DNA of 64,000 bases from Pyrus communis (Eukaryota > Streptophyta > Magnoliopsida > Rosales > Rosaceae), in contig NC_084810.1 of the NCBI RefSeq assembly GCF_963583255.1, positions 4,123,751 through 4,187,750 of the forward strand. Direction: 5' to 3'. The notes beneath the pieces were generated by a model. The model was not told the origin of the DNA and ran no database searches. It saw only the letters and a program-made list of their open reading frames with translations. Position numbers and translations under genes: made by a program. Positions 11,041 to 22,165 of this stretch are shown here, piece by piece. Numbering within the stretch: position 1 is the stretch's first letter; each line of letters starts with the position of its first letter.

Positions 11041-12134
11041 TGTCACATCCCGGCCCGGGGCGAATCACTTCCCGGGCCCGCTCCACCACCGTAGCACAAT
11101 ATTGTCCGCTTTGGGCCCCGACCACGCCCTCACGGTTTTGTTTTTGGGAACTCACACGAGAACTTCCCGATGGGTCACCCATCCTGGGAATGCTCTCGCG
11201 CACTACTCGCTTAACTTCGGAGTTCCTACGGAACCCGAAGCCAATGAGCTCCCAAAAGGCCTCGTGTTAGGTAGGGATGAGAATATACATTTAAGGATCA
11301 CTACCATGGGCGATGTGGGATGTCACAATCCACCCCCCTTAGGGGCCCGACGTCCTCGTCGGCACACCACGACCAGGGTTAGGCTCTGATACCAAATTGT
11401 CACATCCCGGCCCGGGGCGAATCACTTCCCGGGCCCGCTCCACCACTGTAGCACGATATTGTCCGCTTTGGGCCCCGACCACGCCCTCACGGTTTTGTTT
11501 TTGGGAACTCACACGAGAACTTCCCGATGGGTCACCCATCCTGGGAATGCTCTCGCGCACTACTCGCTTAACTTCGGAGTTCCTACGGAACCCGAAGCCA
11601 ATGAGCTCCCAAAAGGTCTCGCCCCAGGTAGGGATGTGACAATTGGTATCAGAGCCTAACCCTGGTCGTGGTGTGCCGACGAGGATGTCGGGCCCCTAAG
11701 GGGGGTGGATTGTGACATCCCACATCGCCCATGGTAGTGATCCTTAAATGTATATTCTCATCCCTACCTAGCACGAGGCCTTTTGGGAGCTCATTGGCTT
11801 CAGGTTCCGTAGGAACTCCGAAGTTAAGCGAGTAGTGTGCGAGAGCATTCCCAGGATGGGTGACCCATCGGGAAGTTCTCGTGTGAGTTCCCAAAAACAA
11901 AACCGTGAGGGCGTGGTCGGGGCCCAAAGCGGACAATATCGTGCTACGGTGATGGAGCAGGCCCGGGGCGGGTTCCGTAGGAACTCCGAAATTAAGCGAG
12001 TAGTGCGCGAGAGCATTCCCAGGATGGGTGACCCATCGGGAAGTTCTCGTGTGAGTTCCCAAAAAGCCTCGTGCTAGGTAGGGATGGGAATATACATTTA
12101 AGGATCACTACCATGGGCGATGTGGGATGTCACA
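11041..12134 (-). mobile_element. Cassandra-type TRIM retrotransposon, internally rearranged
   Basis: Cassandra elements are non-coding miniature LTR retrotransposons whose LTRs carry a 5S rRNA-derived promoter. Here the perfect 5-bp duplication TTTTG flanks it (11036-11040 and 12135-12139), and the outer ends are TGTCACA at both sides, as for one minus-strand element. In order: a complete LTR (minus) 11041-11327; internal region (minus) 11328-11397, with PPT next to that LTR and the initiator tRNA-Met primer site at 11382-11394; a chimeric LTR 11398-11641; a second internal region in plus orientation 11642-11710; a plus-strand LTR 11711 to about 11972; an extra plus-strand 5S-like block 11973-12060; and a minus-strand LTR start 12061-12134. 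The interior is therefore a large palindrome. All open frames here are by-products of the GC-rich LTR. Confidence 0.88.
11398..11641. repeat. Chimeric LTR at the centre of the Cassandra palindrome
   Basis: The body reads as a minus-strand LTR from its end (TGTCACATCCCGG) back to the AGGTAGGGATG word. It then switches to the end of a plus-strand LTR (GGGATGTGACA). Primer-binding sites therefore leave it in both directions (11382-11394 minus, 11643-11656 plus). The switch lies at a shared GGGATG word, which suggests microhomology-guided template switching or repair. Confidence 0.8.
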
Positions 12135-12475
12135 TTTTGGGTTGACAACTTTTTAATTATTAAATTATTAAAACTTTTTTTACAATTTACTTTTAATTTA
12201 ATTAGACTTATGAGACAAATTTATGTGTTACATCAGCACATAACATATTTTTTTGACATAATTGTGACGGAAGGATCATATTGATATGAGACACTTATTT
12301 CAAGGACTACATTAATTGATTTTCATTTTGATGGGGTGGGTTAATTTCAGGATCATTTGTGAGAAAAAATGACTTATGATGCCCATTTATGTGCATATCA
12401 CCACATAACAGAAATTTTGACAAAATTATGACGGAATAACCATATTAATTTGCGACACCTATCTTTTCTTTCACC

Positions 12476-14355
12476 TCTCTCTCTCTTCCACGTTGTTCTC
12501 CTAAATATAATAAACTTTTAATGACAAAACATTTACCCATAAACAGTAACTAAAAATATAAACAACCTCTTTAGCGACCAAAAACTGTTTGAAGGTCGTC
12601 ACAAAAAACTTTAGCGTCCAAAACTATTTATATTTTCTCTCTTTTAATTTTATTTTTTACTTTAATAATCATGTGCATAGTATGTGTACAGTTGCTTGTA
12701 TATATTATGATTTATGATATGTCGATCTTGACTTGGGAAGAGAAAATCATTTAGAAATGATTGCCAATGTTGCTAGATTTTTTTTCTTTTCGTTTTACAT
12801 TCAAAATATTTTTATTTATTTTTTTGAATAAAAAATTCCATTTTGAAATGGCAGAAAGATACCCTCCAATTTATTGTATCCATTATTACATTAACTATTA
12901 TAAATTGTCTTTCCACAATAAACGCAGCAAATAGGTATCAAAATCTTGTTCATCATGGGATTTAAATTTGAAACCTACTCCCAAAAACTGAAGAGTAAAA
13001 CCAGTTCTTGGATCAATAGGTAAATCTCATTATTTATTATGTATAATTGGCATGTGAACCTCAAGAAAATTCACTCAAGATCCTAATTTAATTCCAACTA
13101 GAGCTAGAAAACATGAAAGAACAAGATTTTATGGAATGAATCAGTGACATTTTTCACGGTTTTGTTTCATCAATGGGCAAATAGCGTACGTTCTGCAAAT
13201 ATAAGTATATTTACATAATTTTTTTTTTTACTCAAAAGAAGAAATGTTTGTCTAATATATGTCTGTATATAAATGGTGGATTGTCTTGGTACATATGGTC
13301 GTCCTCTTCATCGGTCATTGGACACAGGTAACAACGTCGTTTTCATTTGCTGATTTGGTTTGAATGTTTTCGTGGATTAATTCTTAGTTCAATTTCTATC
13401 TAACATTTGGTTACAACTGTATGAAATTTGATTTGGGCTTTGTCTTAGTTTAGTGTGCTTGTGTATTGAAGGTGTGTTATAAGGAATTATTTTCTCATGT
13501 CATTTCTCAGCTTCAATTAGTCTTAACTTTTTCTTTTGGTATTACTTTTATTTTAATAGATATTTATTCTATCAAGCAGAGGAAATAGTTAATGTATTTC
13601 AAAAGAATAACTAGCCGGACGATAACCTCAAGGAATGCAATTGCATGTGATTATGGAAGAGCTCAAAAAATGACGACCAAGTGAAGAACTTTTGTAGAAG
13701 ATTATGAACACTTGCCAACAAGTCATTTTAGTGATTGCTTTTTTTTTCCTTCATGTTTTACATTATTGCAAGTGTTGGGAAAAAATGTAAATGGTATGTT
13801 TGTTTCTAATTAAATTTTGAATGCTTTTCCCTTTTAGATGGAAAAAAAATACTGGTCATTTGGGAGCATGAGTGGGTTCAGTTTCCTCAGTTAAAGGCTA
13901 TAGCGAGAAATATTTATCTCGGCAAATGTCTCTTATGCCAAGGAAATTGTAAATTCCTCGCAGACGTTGTGAGTTTTTTTAGTTTTTGCTATAATCTATA
14001 GCAACAAAAGAACTATTTGCGCAACAAAATATGGACCCATCAAGGATTGTTCCTTGCAATAGGGCTCAACAGCGGGAAATATTTTTCTTCGCGTAGTCTT
14101 TCCCCCAAGGAGCCTACTACGAGGACCTAGCAAGGATAAAATTATTTCCTCACTAAAACTCTATTACGATGAAATTATGACTTTTAGCACATAAATAATT
14201 TCTCAGCAAACAACTATTTTATTGTAGTGTCAAACTCATTCTCAATTTTTTAAGGATGCGTTATTTTCATACACCCCATTTTACCTTTCATGCACCTTTT
14301 AATTTTAATTTTTTAATATTTTTTAGAGTGTGTGTGATGTAAATTGTCGTGCCAA
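12476..14355. other. AT-rich spacer, nothing recognised
   Basis: No domain-bearing open frame was found on either strand, and no clear repeat structure. Confidence 0.4.
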
Positions 14356-14359
14356 CCAT

Positions 14360-15690
14360 GACATACTGATTTTGTGCCAATCGGTAATGGTACGGTATTG
14401 AACCATACTGAAATTTCATGGTACGGTATTGGTAATGGATACCATTATCACGATATTACCGTACCGTACCGAAAATATAATATAATATATAATTATATTA
14501 ACACATATTTATAATATTCCATTGCTTGCTTGATTTGTATAATGAGTATGAGAGATTAAAAAAAATGCTTGCTTGATTTGTATAATGAGTATTGGAGGGG
14601 TAGTTCTTCTACTACCATTGGGGCTCTATTGGAAGATGTGGAACTAAATGAGGAGTTCATAATTCATGCTTGTGGGGGCGATGTGAACAAAATTGAAATG
14701 ATGATGGAGCTTATACAAAAAAGAAGGAAGCAACGCCTTTTGGAGATATCCAATGAAGTTGATAAGTACTTCGCCGCTCCTTATATTAGCATTGTTATTG
14801 GTGGCTTTGATCTCTTGAGTTTGTGGAAATTAAACACAAAAGAGTTCCCAATTCTTTCACAAATAGCCAAGGATATCTTTGCAATCCTCACTGTAGTGAA
14901 AATGCATTTAGCCTAGGGAGGAGGGTTGTGGACCCTTTTAGGGTATCTTTGACTCCTGAAATGGTAGAGGCACTAGTGTGTACTAGTGATTAGTTTAGGG
15001 CGTATGAAGTAAACTTCTACAAGGAACTAATGGAAGATATGCTTCAATTTTACAAGGAAATGGAAGAAGTGGAAACAAGTAAGATATGCTTAATTTTTTT
15101 AGTAAATATGTTGTTAAATGGTTTTCAACTTTAATTCTTCTAGCTACTAATGTATTTTCTTTGTTTGTAATGTAGGCTTGACACAAGCTCAATCTTCTAC
15201 AAGTTCAATGCCTCCACCAAAAGCTTTGACATCTCAAACTTGAAGAATTGATCAATGAATTTACTTTTTGAAGTTTAGTTCCAATTTTCATTTGGTTTGA
15301 AACTTTAACTTCTATTTAGATTGTTAACTACTATTTGTTTTGGTTCATAATTTCTATTTGGATTGTAAGCTTAATTTTCATCAAGATCTTGATGCATCAT
15401 TTGAATTATTGTGTGTGTGAATTGTGAATGGTGAATAATAGATGAATTTAGACTATAATGTATGAGATAAAGGTACAAAAAAAAGTTTTGCCCTTGCATT
15501 GGGTAAAAAAAACAAAAATAGATTTTGTCCCAAAACAAAGTGGCAATTACCATTGCCATACCATGTCAACCAAACTTCGGTATACCGAAAGTTTGGTACA
15601 GTAATGGTAATAGTTTTTGCCAAACCGAAAGTTTGGTACAGTAATTGGTACGAGAGTTTTGATACGGTAACTGTACCGAACCTACCCCTA
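14360..15690 (+). mobile_element. Degenerate hAT transposon
   Basis: Subterminal repeats rich in GGTACGGTA / TACCGTACCG words occur in opposite orientations at about 14340-14480 and 15575-15690. Between them lies the C-terminal part of a hAT transposase. The repeats and the transposase remnant together suggest one decayed element. The exact terminal repeats and target duplication could not be fixed. Confidence 0.55.
14569..15243 (+). pseudogene. hAT transposase C-terminal dimerisation domain, broken
   Basis: The frame starting at 14569 contains the hAT C-terminal signature: an EVDKYFAAP stretch, then FDLLSLWKLNTKEFPILSQIAKDIFAI. In intact hAT proteins this is followed by VSTVASESAFS, then a DPFR-SLTPEMVEALVCT block. 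Here the first frame ends at 14916 and the DPFRVSLTPEMVEALVCTSD block appears in another frame at about 14929-14990, followed by a stop. The frameshift and stops make it a pseudogene. The N-terminal BED zinc finger and catalytic core are missing. Confidence 0.75.
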
Positions 15691-16215
15691 CATTAAATAC
15701 TGAGTAATGTGTTTATTTAGTCGCCAAAGTTATTACACGATTGAATATTAGGTCCCTAAATTGTTTTTTTTTCTCAGTAATATAAGTCCTTAAACTCATT
15801 AAAAATTGTCAATTTCATCCCCTACTTATATAGATCTTAAACTATTTTATTCTTTTCATCGATTCAAGTCACGTGACTTTCATATGATACACATTGGAGA
15901 ATATATTGGCAGTTTTCATTGAGTTTAAGTACTTATCTTAGTGTATGAAGTTAACTTTAGGGATAAATTGGTTAGATTTGCAATGCTAAGGGCTTATGGT
16001 GAGGAAATGACGATATTATCCTCTAAATAGTGTCATGTGCAAGTCAGATGACTTAAATCAACAAAATATTGAATGTAATAGCTTCAAATATAAAAGTAGG
16101 GATGAAATTGATAATTTTTATCCATTTAAGGACTTATTTTACCATAAAAATAATCTAGAGAACTAATTTTTCACTTTTGTTTTTGTACTGGTTGCCTCAT
16201 AGCTTTATATATAGA

Positions 16216-16647
16216 GTAAACTGTAACAATGGTTCCTTAACTTTAACTCAACTGGAGAATGGTCCCTCAACTAAAAATTCATTGTCATTGGTCCCTCAAC
16301 TTTAATCCAACTGGAGAAACAGTCTCTCAACTTTAACCCAATTTGAGCAATAGTCTCTCAACTTTAACCCAATTGTAGCAATGGTCATTCCAACATAACT
16401 CATTTTGACAAAATTCTAACGAAGTTGATGAAAAGGACCATAACTACACGTTTTGATGAGTTGACGAATACCAATTGTAGCAATGATCCTACCAACATAA
16501 CTTATTTTGACAAAATTCTAGCGAAGTTGATAAAAAGGATCATCGCTACACATTTTGATGAGTTGAGGGACCAATGGTACTTGATTTTTAGTTGAGGGAC
16601 CATTACTCCAATTTAATTAAAGTTGAAGGATTATTGCTACAATTTAC
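16216..16647. mobile_element. MITE-like fold-back element (GGTCCCTCAACT repeats)
   Basis: The ends are inverted: GTAAACTGTAACAATGGTTCC on the left and, in reverse complement, GTAAATTGTAGCAATAATCC on the right. Inside, a unit around GGTCCCTCAACTTTAA recurs several times and is mirrored in the right half. It is non-coding. Confidence 0.6.
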
Positions 16648-17656
16648 GCTTATATCTATATTGAGGTGAGACGAAAGTGGTATTTAGATGTTAAGAAAAT
16701 GTACAAACCTTCAAATAGGGTTCTCTGGACTAAATCAATAGGGTTTTCAAGCCAAAAAGAGTGGTGTCATGGAGGCTCCACTGTCCTTTTCTATGGCATA
16801 TATGGATGGTGGGTGGCTGGTTTTTCTTGAAAGGCACCATTTTTGTTTTGTTATAAAAAACTTGGGATAGTTTGTTGTGTCCAAAGTAGGGTCCCTCAAG
16901 AAAGTAAGAGATTAGCTTTGCTCAGTGGTATGTCACAAGGCAAGATCGGAGGATTCAAATTATAGTGACCTCTCATCTTGTGTTATCTATTTTCTATTTC
17001 ATATTATTAAATTTATAATTAGATTATGACTACCTTAATTAATTGACTCAAATCCTGAATTGGCTGAGAATATGAGATTGCTGTCAAATTCTTATTGGAT
17101 GGGATTTAAATTTAAGTAGCTAACCTATGAGCTTATGGCTCATAAACCAAATGAAAATGAAATAAAATAGGATCTAGTGTGTCCAATTTTGATAGATTTT
17201 TATTTTTCATGATACATGTTAGATATCGCTTAAAACCTAAATCCAACTTCTGATCACCAATAAGTTTGAGAAATCTCATATTCTAATCCTTTTAATTATT
17301 CACTTAATTTATAAAGCTGAACCATGCGGAGCTGTATGTCTTGGTTCATAAACATTTGGTGATCTAAGTGATCCGACTAGATTAACTAAAAATGAAAACT
17401 AATGAAAATGGTTTGAAAACTTTGAGTTTTAATGACAAGGACGAAATAAAGGGTAAAGTGAATAGTACTAGGATTGACTTTTTAATATAAAAATATGATT
17501 TTTCGTTAAAGTGAACAATACTGCGCGTTTTTCGTTAAAATTCACTAACTAAAATCAACTGCGTGATAGTCACTTGAAAGCAAACATCATTTGTACCAAA
17601 AGCAAGCACTTTATACTTTTCAGTGTAGATTTTTATATTATTTGTAAATGTGTACA

Positions 17657-17716
<60 letters not shown>
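17657..17716. repeat. (TA)n microsatellite
   Basis: A long alternating TA run broken by one GTGTA unit, followed by a T run. The open frames crossing it on both strands are low-complexity artefacts. Confidence 0.95.
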
Positions 17717-17723
<7 letters not shown>

Positions 17724-17867
17724 TTTTACTATTTTTTTTATGAGAGGTACCTTACCGAAGAGCCTAATATATAGCACGAAAGCTTTTGATCAAAGTATGT
17801 TCAATCGAAGGGAAAAACATATAAAAAATTGATTCATGTTGTATCTCTTCAACTATGTTCTTGCTAT

Positions 17868-18334
17868 CAGAGCCGGCCCTAAGGGTGTAAAATGTACCAC
17901 TGCACAGGGCCCTCGATTTAGAAGGGCTCCCAAAATTTCATTACATGTATGCAGATACATATAAAATAAATTAGATGCAAAAGACGATCATATATGTGGT
18001 TCTAAGTGTAGCGGTTTAGCTTTTTTACCTTATAGCCCATGTGCTGGGTTCAAATTCATGTGCTATTGCTTTGCTATTTTTCAATCTTTTGCAAATTTGT
18101 AAACTTAAAAAGCAGATAACAAAAATGCATCCAGCATGTATCGAACTCAAGACCCTTGAAGGTAAGGAAAAAAACCTGGACGATCAAACAACTTATTTTT
18201 GTTGTAGTAATCTATAATATTTTAGTTTTATAGATGAAAAGATTGAAAGAAAAAAAAACAATATAACATCAAAAAAATGAAAGGCCTCCATCTAAGTTTT
18301 GCATAAGGCCCCTAAATACTCAAGGCCGGTCCTG
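17868..18334. mobile_element. Non-autonomous hAT-type element with 8-bp target duplication
   Basis: The 8-bp direct repeat CTTGCTAT lies at 17860-17867 and 18335-18342. The element begins CAGAGCCGGCCCT and its other end in reverse complement begins CAGGACCGGCCTT, so the termini are imperfect inverted repeats. An 8-bp duplication with CAG ends is typical of hAT elements. It is 467 bp and non-coding. Confidence 0.8.
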
Positions 18335-18441
18335 CTTGCTATATTTCGTAGGTAGATATGAAGCGCAGAACATCTTTTCTTATAAAGCATAACTTTGAAA
18401 AAAGTTAACTTTATAAGTAAACTTCCTAATCAATTTCAATA

Positions 18442-18885
18442 TGTCACATCCCGGCCCGGGGCAGATCAATTCCCGGGCCCGCTCCACCACCGTAGCACGA
18501 TATTGTCCGCTTTGGGCTTACCATTCCCTCACGGTTTTTGTTTTTGGGAACTCACGAGCAACTTCCCAGTGGGTCACCCATCATGGGATTGCTCTAGCCC
18601 CCCTCTCGCTTAACTTCGGAGTTCCTACGGAACCCGAAGCCAGTGAGCTCCCAAAAGGCCTCGTGCTAGGTAGGGATGAGAATATATATTTAAGGATCAC
18701 TCCCCTGGGCGATGTGGGATGTTACAATCCACCCCCCTTAAGGGCCCGACGTCCTTGTCGGCACACTCGCGGTCAGGGTTAGGCTCTGATACCAATTGTC
18801 ACATCCCAGCCCAAAGCGGACAATATCGTGCTACGGTAGTGGAGTCGGGCCCGGGAAGTAATCCGCCCCGGGCGGGGATGTGACA
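18442..18885 (-). mobile_element. Cassandra-type TRIM with inverted, truncated second LTR
   Basis: A perfect 5-bp duplication CAATA (18437-18441 and 18886-18890) bounds the insert. A full minus-strand LTR occupies 18442-18726, followed by a 70-bp internal region 18727-18796 with PPT at its left and the tRNA-Met primer site at 18783-18795. Instead of a second full minus-strand LTR, 18797-18885 is an 89-bp palindrome-like piece. It opens as the end of a minus-strand LTR for about 15 bases, then continues as the last 73 bases of a plus-strand LTR, ending TGTGACA. Both outer termini are thus LTR (U5) ends. Confidence 0.88.
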
Positions 18886-19153
18886 CAATAAATATCATTT
18901 ATAATTGTTACCACTAACTTTTCATAAATAGGAAATAGAAACTAACAAGTTGAAATTAAAGTGCAAAAAGGAAATTAAAATGGGAAACTTGAAACAAGTC
19001 CAATTTTGTGAACAATTACTGGGTATAGTCCAATTTTATTTAATTATTGGATTAGGTCCGATGACTCATTGTCCGCATTAGTTTATTGTTATATTTTTGC
19101 CAAAATTACCCCTTAATGATAAGTAAAATAATTAATATTATTCCTTAATTTTA

Positions 19154-20214
19154 GGGGGTGTATTCAATTGGAAATTTGAGAGATTTTAATAGATTTATAA
19201 ATCCATGATTTTTATGGAGTTGAACTAATTTGTAGAGATTTCATGTAAAATTTTGATTCAATTCACTCGAAATCTCATGGGAAGATGTGAGATTAGTGGA
19301 TGCTTAAAATATACTACAAAATCTCTCCAATTCCCTATAATTCCTTAATTTTTCCAAATTCTTTAAATTCTAATTCTAATTGAATACACTTTGTCACATC
19401 CCGGCCCAGGGTTCACCGCATCTTGGAACCGCTCCATCACTGTAGCACGATATTGTCCACTTTGGGCCCCGACCATGCCCTCACGGTTTTGTTTCTGGGA
19501 ACTCACACGAGAACTTCCCAATAGGTCACCCATCTTGGGATTGCTCTTGCACACTACTCGCTTAACTTCAGAGTTCCCATGGAACCCGAAGCCAGTGAGC
19601 TCCTAAAAGGCCTCGTGCTAGGTAGGGATGAGAATATACATATAAGGATCACTCTGCTGGGCAATGTGAGATCTTACAATCCACCCCCCTTAGAGGCCCG
19701 ACGTCCTCGTCGGCACACCACGACTAAGGTTAGGCTCTAATACCAAATTGTCACATCCCAGCCCGGGGTCCACCACATCCCAAGCCCGCTCCACCACTAT
19801 AGCATGATATTGTCCGCTTTGGGCCCCGACCAAGCCCTCACGGTTTTGTTTCTGGGAACTCACACGAGCACTTCCCAGTGGGTCACCCATCATGGGATTG
19901 CTCTAGCGCTACTCGCTTAACTTCGGAGTTCCGATGGAACTCGAAGCCAGTGAGCTCCTAAAAGACCTCTTGCTAGGTAGGGATGAGAATATACATATAA
20001 GGATCACTCCCCTGAGCGATGTGGGATCTTACACACTTGGAATGTTATAAACTATTTTAAAATTATAATTGAATACACCTGCATTTCTAAGAATTTTAAT
20101 AACCTGATTGAATACACATTGAATTTCAGAGAATAACTTAAAATCCTGATTGAATAGCCCTGGATTCATTAATAAAATTAAAATTTCTCAAAATCCCAAT
20201 TGAATACACCTCCC
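19154..20214. mobile_element. Harbinger-like MITE, host of a Cassandra insertion
   Basis: The left end GGGGGTGTATTCAATTGG and the reverse complement of the right end GGGAGGTGTATTCAATTGGG are near-perfect terminal inverted repeats that extend about 40 bases. Both are flanked by TTA (19151-19153 and 20215-20217), the 3-bp duplication typical of PIF/Harbinger elements. Without the nested Cassandra it is about 414 bp. The word TTGAATACAC recurs inside. It is non-coding. Confidence 0.78.
19392..20033 (-). mobile_element. Cassandra-type TRIM retrotransposon, structurally intact
   Basis: The 5-bp duplication CACTT (19387-19391 and 20034-20038) flanks a 642-bp element. LTRs are 19392-19678 and 19749-20033, both beginning TGTCACATCC and ending ATCTTACA on the plus strand. 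The 70-bp internal region holds the PPT next to the left LTR and a primer site complementary to initiator tRNA-Met (19735-19747) next to the right LTR, so it reads on the minus strand. Each LTR contains a 5S rRNA-like block with internal promoter words. It has no coding capacity and would need reverse transcriptase and integrase supplied by another element. Confidence 0.92.
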
Positions 20215-20217
20215 TTA

Positions 20218-21210
20218 GACTTACTCATACTGTGAAATTAATTATAATCGATTATTTATTTTTAAAATAAAGGAAAACTAATAAAAATGGCTTCAAATCT
20301 TTGCATTTTAAAGAAAAACCATACACTGACTTTATTTAATGATAAGGACAAAAAAAAATAAATATAAAAACATAAAAAGTAAAAATCGCGATCAATGACG
20401 TCTGTAAAGAAGCAGTTGTCATTCGTTGCTTCCTCGGCTAGACCAAGGAGGCACTTCAGTCCTCTTAGGTATGATTCTAGCTCCATTAAAGGCACTCCAG
20501 TGGCAGCAGGTAGCTAGTAATCAATCTAGTGAGAGAGTGTGAGTGTGCATGTAAAATAGAAGCGAGCATGTAACTAAGGTAGATTTTGTTGAGTTGAAGA
20601 AGATTGAATAAAAGATTGGTCAGGCTTTGTTAGAGGGTGGAGGAGGAAGCAAAGAGACAAGAAAGATCGATCGGTTTGTGATTTTTGTGTCTGTTTCAAT
20701 TGTTGACATAACTAAAATCAACTTCTGTTTTCTTCTTCTTCTCAATATCCTTTGTGTAGCGTCCCCTATCCACCCACCCAAAACTCCATCAGACCTAGAT
20801 TTCAAACCCAAATTTGATCCAAGATGCTAGAAGACAATACTAGCAACAGATTACAACAAAACCAAGCTAATTTTACCTCATATTTTCAAAGGTTGTAGCT
20901 TGATTCCATTAGAGCAACTCTCACCGAGAACCCCTGCTTGGATTATCCTACTTCCCATTATAGAATTTAACATGCAATGGTACCATAGGGATCCCCAACT
21001 TGCGAAGGTCTTGTATTTGGTTGTTTGAGGTCACAATTAAATTGGAATTTGTGATGATGGTGTTTGGAGTTCTTTTTGGCTATGGTGGTTTAGAGAGAAG
21101 GTAGAGAGTTCGAGAAGAGAGAGAGAGTTCTGGAGTGTTCAAAAGGAAAAGAAGAAAGAAAAAGGGAAGAAAAGAGAGTGGGCCGAATTACAAACACAGC
21201 ACAGTAGTGT
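20218..21210. other. Spacer with possible gene fragments, none identified
   Basis: A minus-strand frame at 20381-20510 reads with plausible codon use (LMELESYLRGLKCLLGLAEEA) but matches no family I can name and has no clear start or splice context. The stretch 20580-20830 is also locally open on both strands. A purine-rich GA tract lies at 21110-21180. Confidence 0.3.
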
Positions 21211-21218
21211 AGTACCGT

Positions 21219-21345
21219 TAAGTTTCATAAACAACGTAGTAAATTTCGTAAACAATGTCGTAAGTTTTCATAAACAGTGCAGTAAGTTTCATAAACAATG
21301 TCGTAAGTTTCATAAACAGTGTTGAAGTTTCATAAACAGTGTGAG
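21219..21345. repeat. Minisatellite, period about 20-21 bp
   Basis: The unit TAAGTTTCATAAACAATGTC and variants are repeated about six times in tandem. The minus-strand open frame made of repeated LFMKLT-like peptides is a product of the repeat. Confidence 0.85.
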
Positions 21346-21859
21346 GACACATAAGTCCGTGCATCAATTTTTTTTTTAATTTTTTTAATATTAAAATTAT
21401 GTCATTTTCATTAAAATTTAAGTTCATTTGTCTTTTTTTATTAAAATTTAAGGGTTTTTCATTAAAATTTAAGTCTTTTTAATTAAATAAAGTTATAGCA
21501 TGGTTTTTTATTAAAATAAACTTAGTCTAAGTCCTTTTCATGAAAGTTCCCTTAAAATAATCCCCTACTTGTAGAATTAGTTTTGTGCCGTGTTCTCCTC
21601 CCCTTTCTTCTTTTGAATCTTTTTCTTTCTTCTTTCAAGCTCTTATGATTTATTCCTCTTTTTTGAAATACAAGATCAGTAGATCACAATTTCTACTTTC
21701 TTTTCAGTGGTATGGAGCTTTGAAGTATTGCCATGAAAATATGAGTTTCATGCATGCACTATTAATTTCTACCTAAGTTTTAGTTTGAACTTTGATTATA
21801 CATATTTTTCTTTTTTTTTTAGTGAAAACTTTATAGGAAATTAATTCACTTTTTGTTTG

Positions 21860-22165
21860 CTTTGTTTATCTACCTGTATTATATATTTTTTTATGAATCT
21901 ATCTCTATATATTTATTTTATTCTACTTATATTATAGATTAATTGTATGTTATCTACCTATATATCACAAATTTTTCCATCTCAAATTAATTGTGTTATC
22001 TACCTATACGATATGTTCTTGTTCATAGTTTATCTGTATCACAAATTATTTTGTATTATCTATCTATACGATAGGTTTTTTGTTCATAGTCTACCTCTAT
22101 CATAGATTAATTAATATTATCTACCTACACCACAAAATTTTTATTGTATTTTTTTATCTACCTCT
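21860..22165. repeat. Degenerate tandem repeat built on TATCTACCTRTA
   Basis: The words TATCTACCT and ATTAATTGTATTATC recur irregularly every 50-60 bases with intervening TTGTTCATAG words. It is AT-rich and non-coding. Confidence 0.6.

Larger units (their letters stand above)
10385..12475. mobile_element. Inverted-repeat element enclosing a gene fragment
   Basis: The left arm (about 10385-10690) and right arm (about 12150-12475) are inverted, diverged copies of each other. Shared words include TCAATTAATGTAGTC, AATCAATATG and TTATGTGCTGATGT. Each arm is made of two repeats of a smaller unit. The middle holds a ribosomal protein L35 fragment and, as a later insertion, the rearranged Cassandra element at 11041-12134. 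The layout resembles a gene-capturing Mutator-like element, but I did not find its target duplication or a transposase, so the family is inferred. Confidence 0.55.

Noticed and set aside
10735..11046. Minus-strand 103-codon frame
   Set aside because: The L35 similarity is on the plus strand; the minus frame is its antisense shadow and has no family match.
11006..12077. Several open frames of 60-137 codons on both strands
   Set aside because: They lie in the GC-rich Cassandra LTRs, recur in each LTR copy, and have no protein family signature. They are by-products of the repeat.
17535..17832. Open frames rich in Ile/Tyr on both strands
   Set aside because: They are translations of the TA microsatellite and a T run.
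20381..20510. Possible coding exon (LMELESYLRGLKCLLGLAEEA)
   Set aside because: Plausible codon use, but no identifiable family, start codon or splice partner; only noted in the spacer entry.
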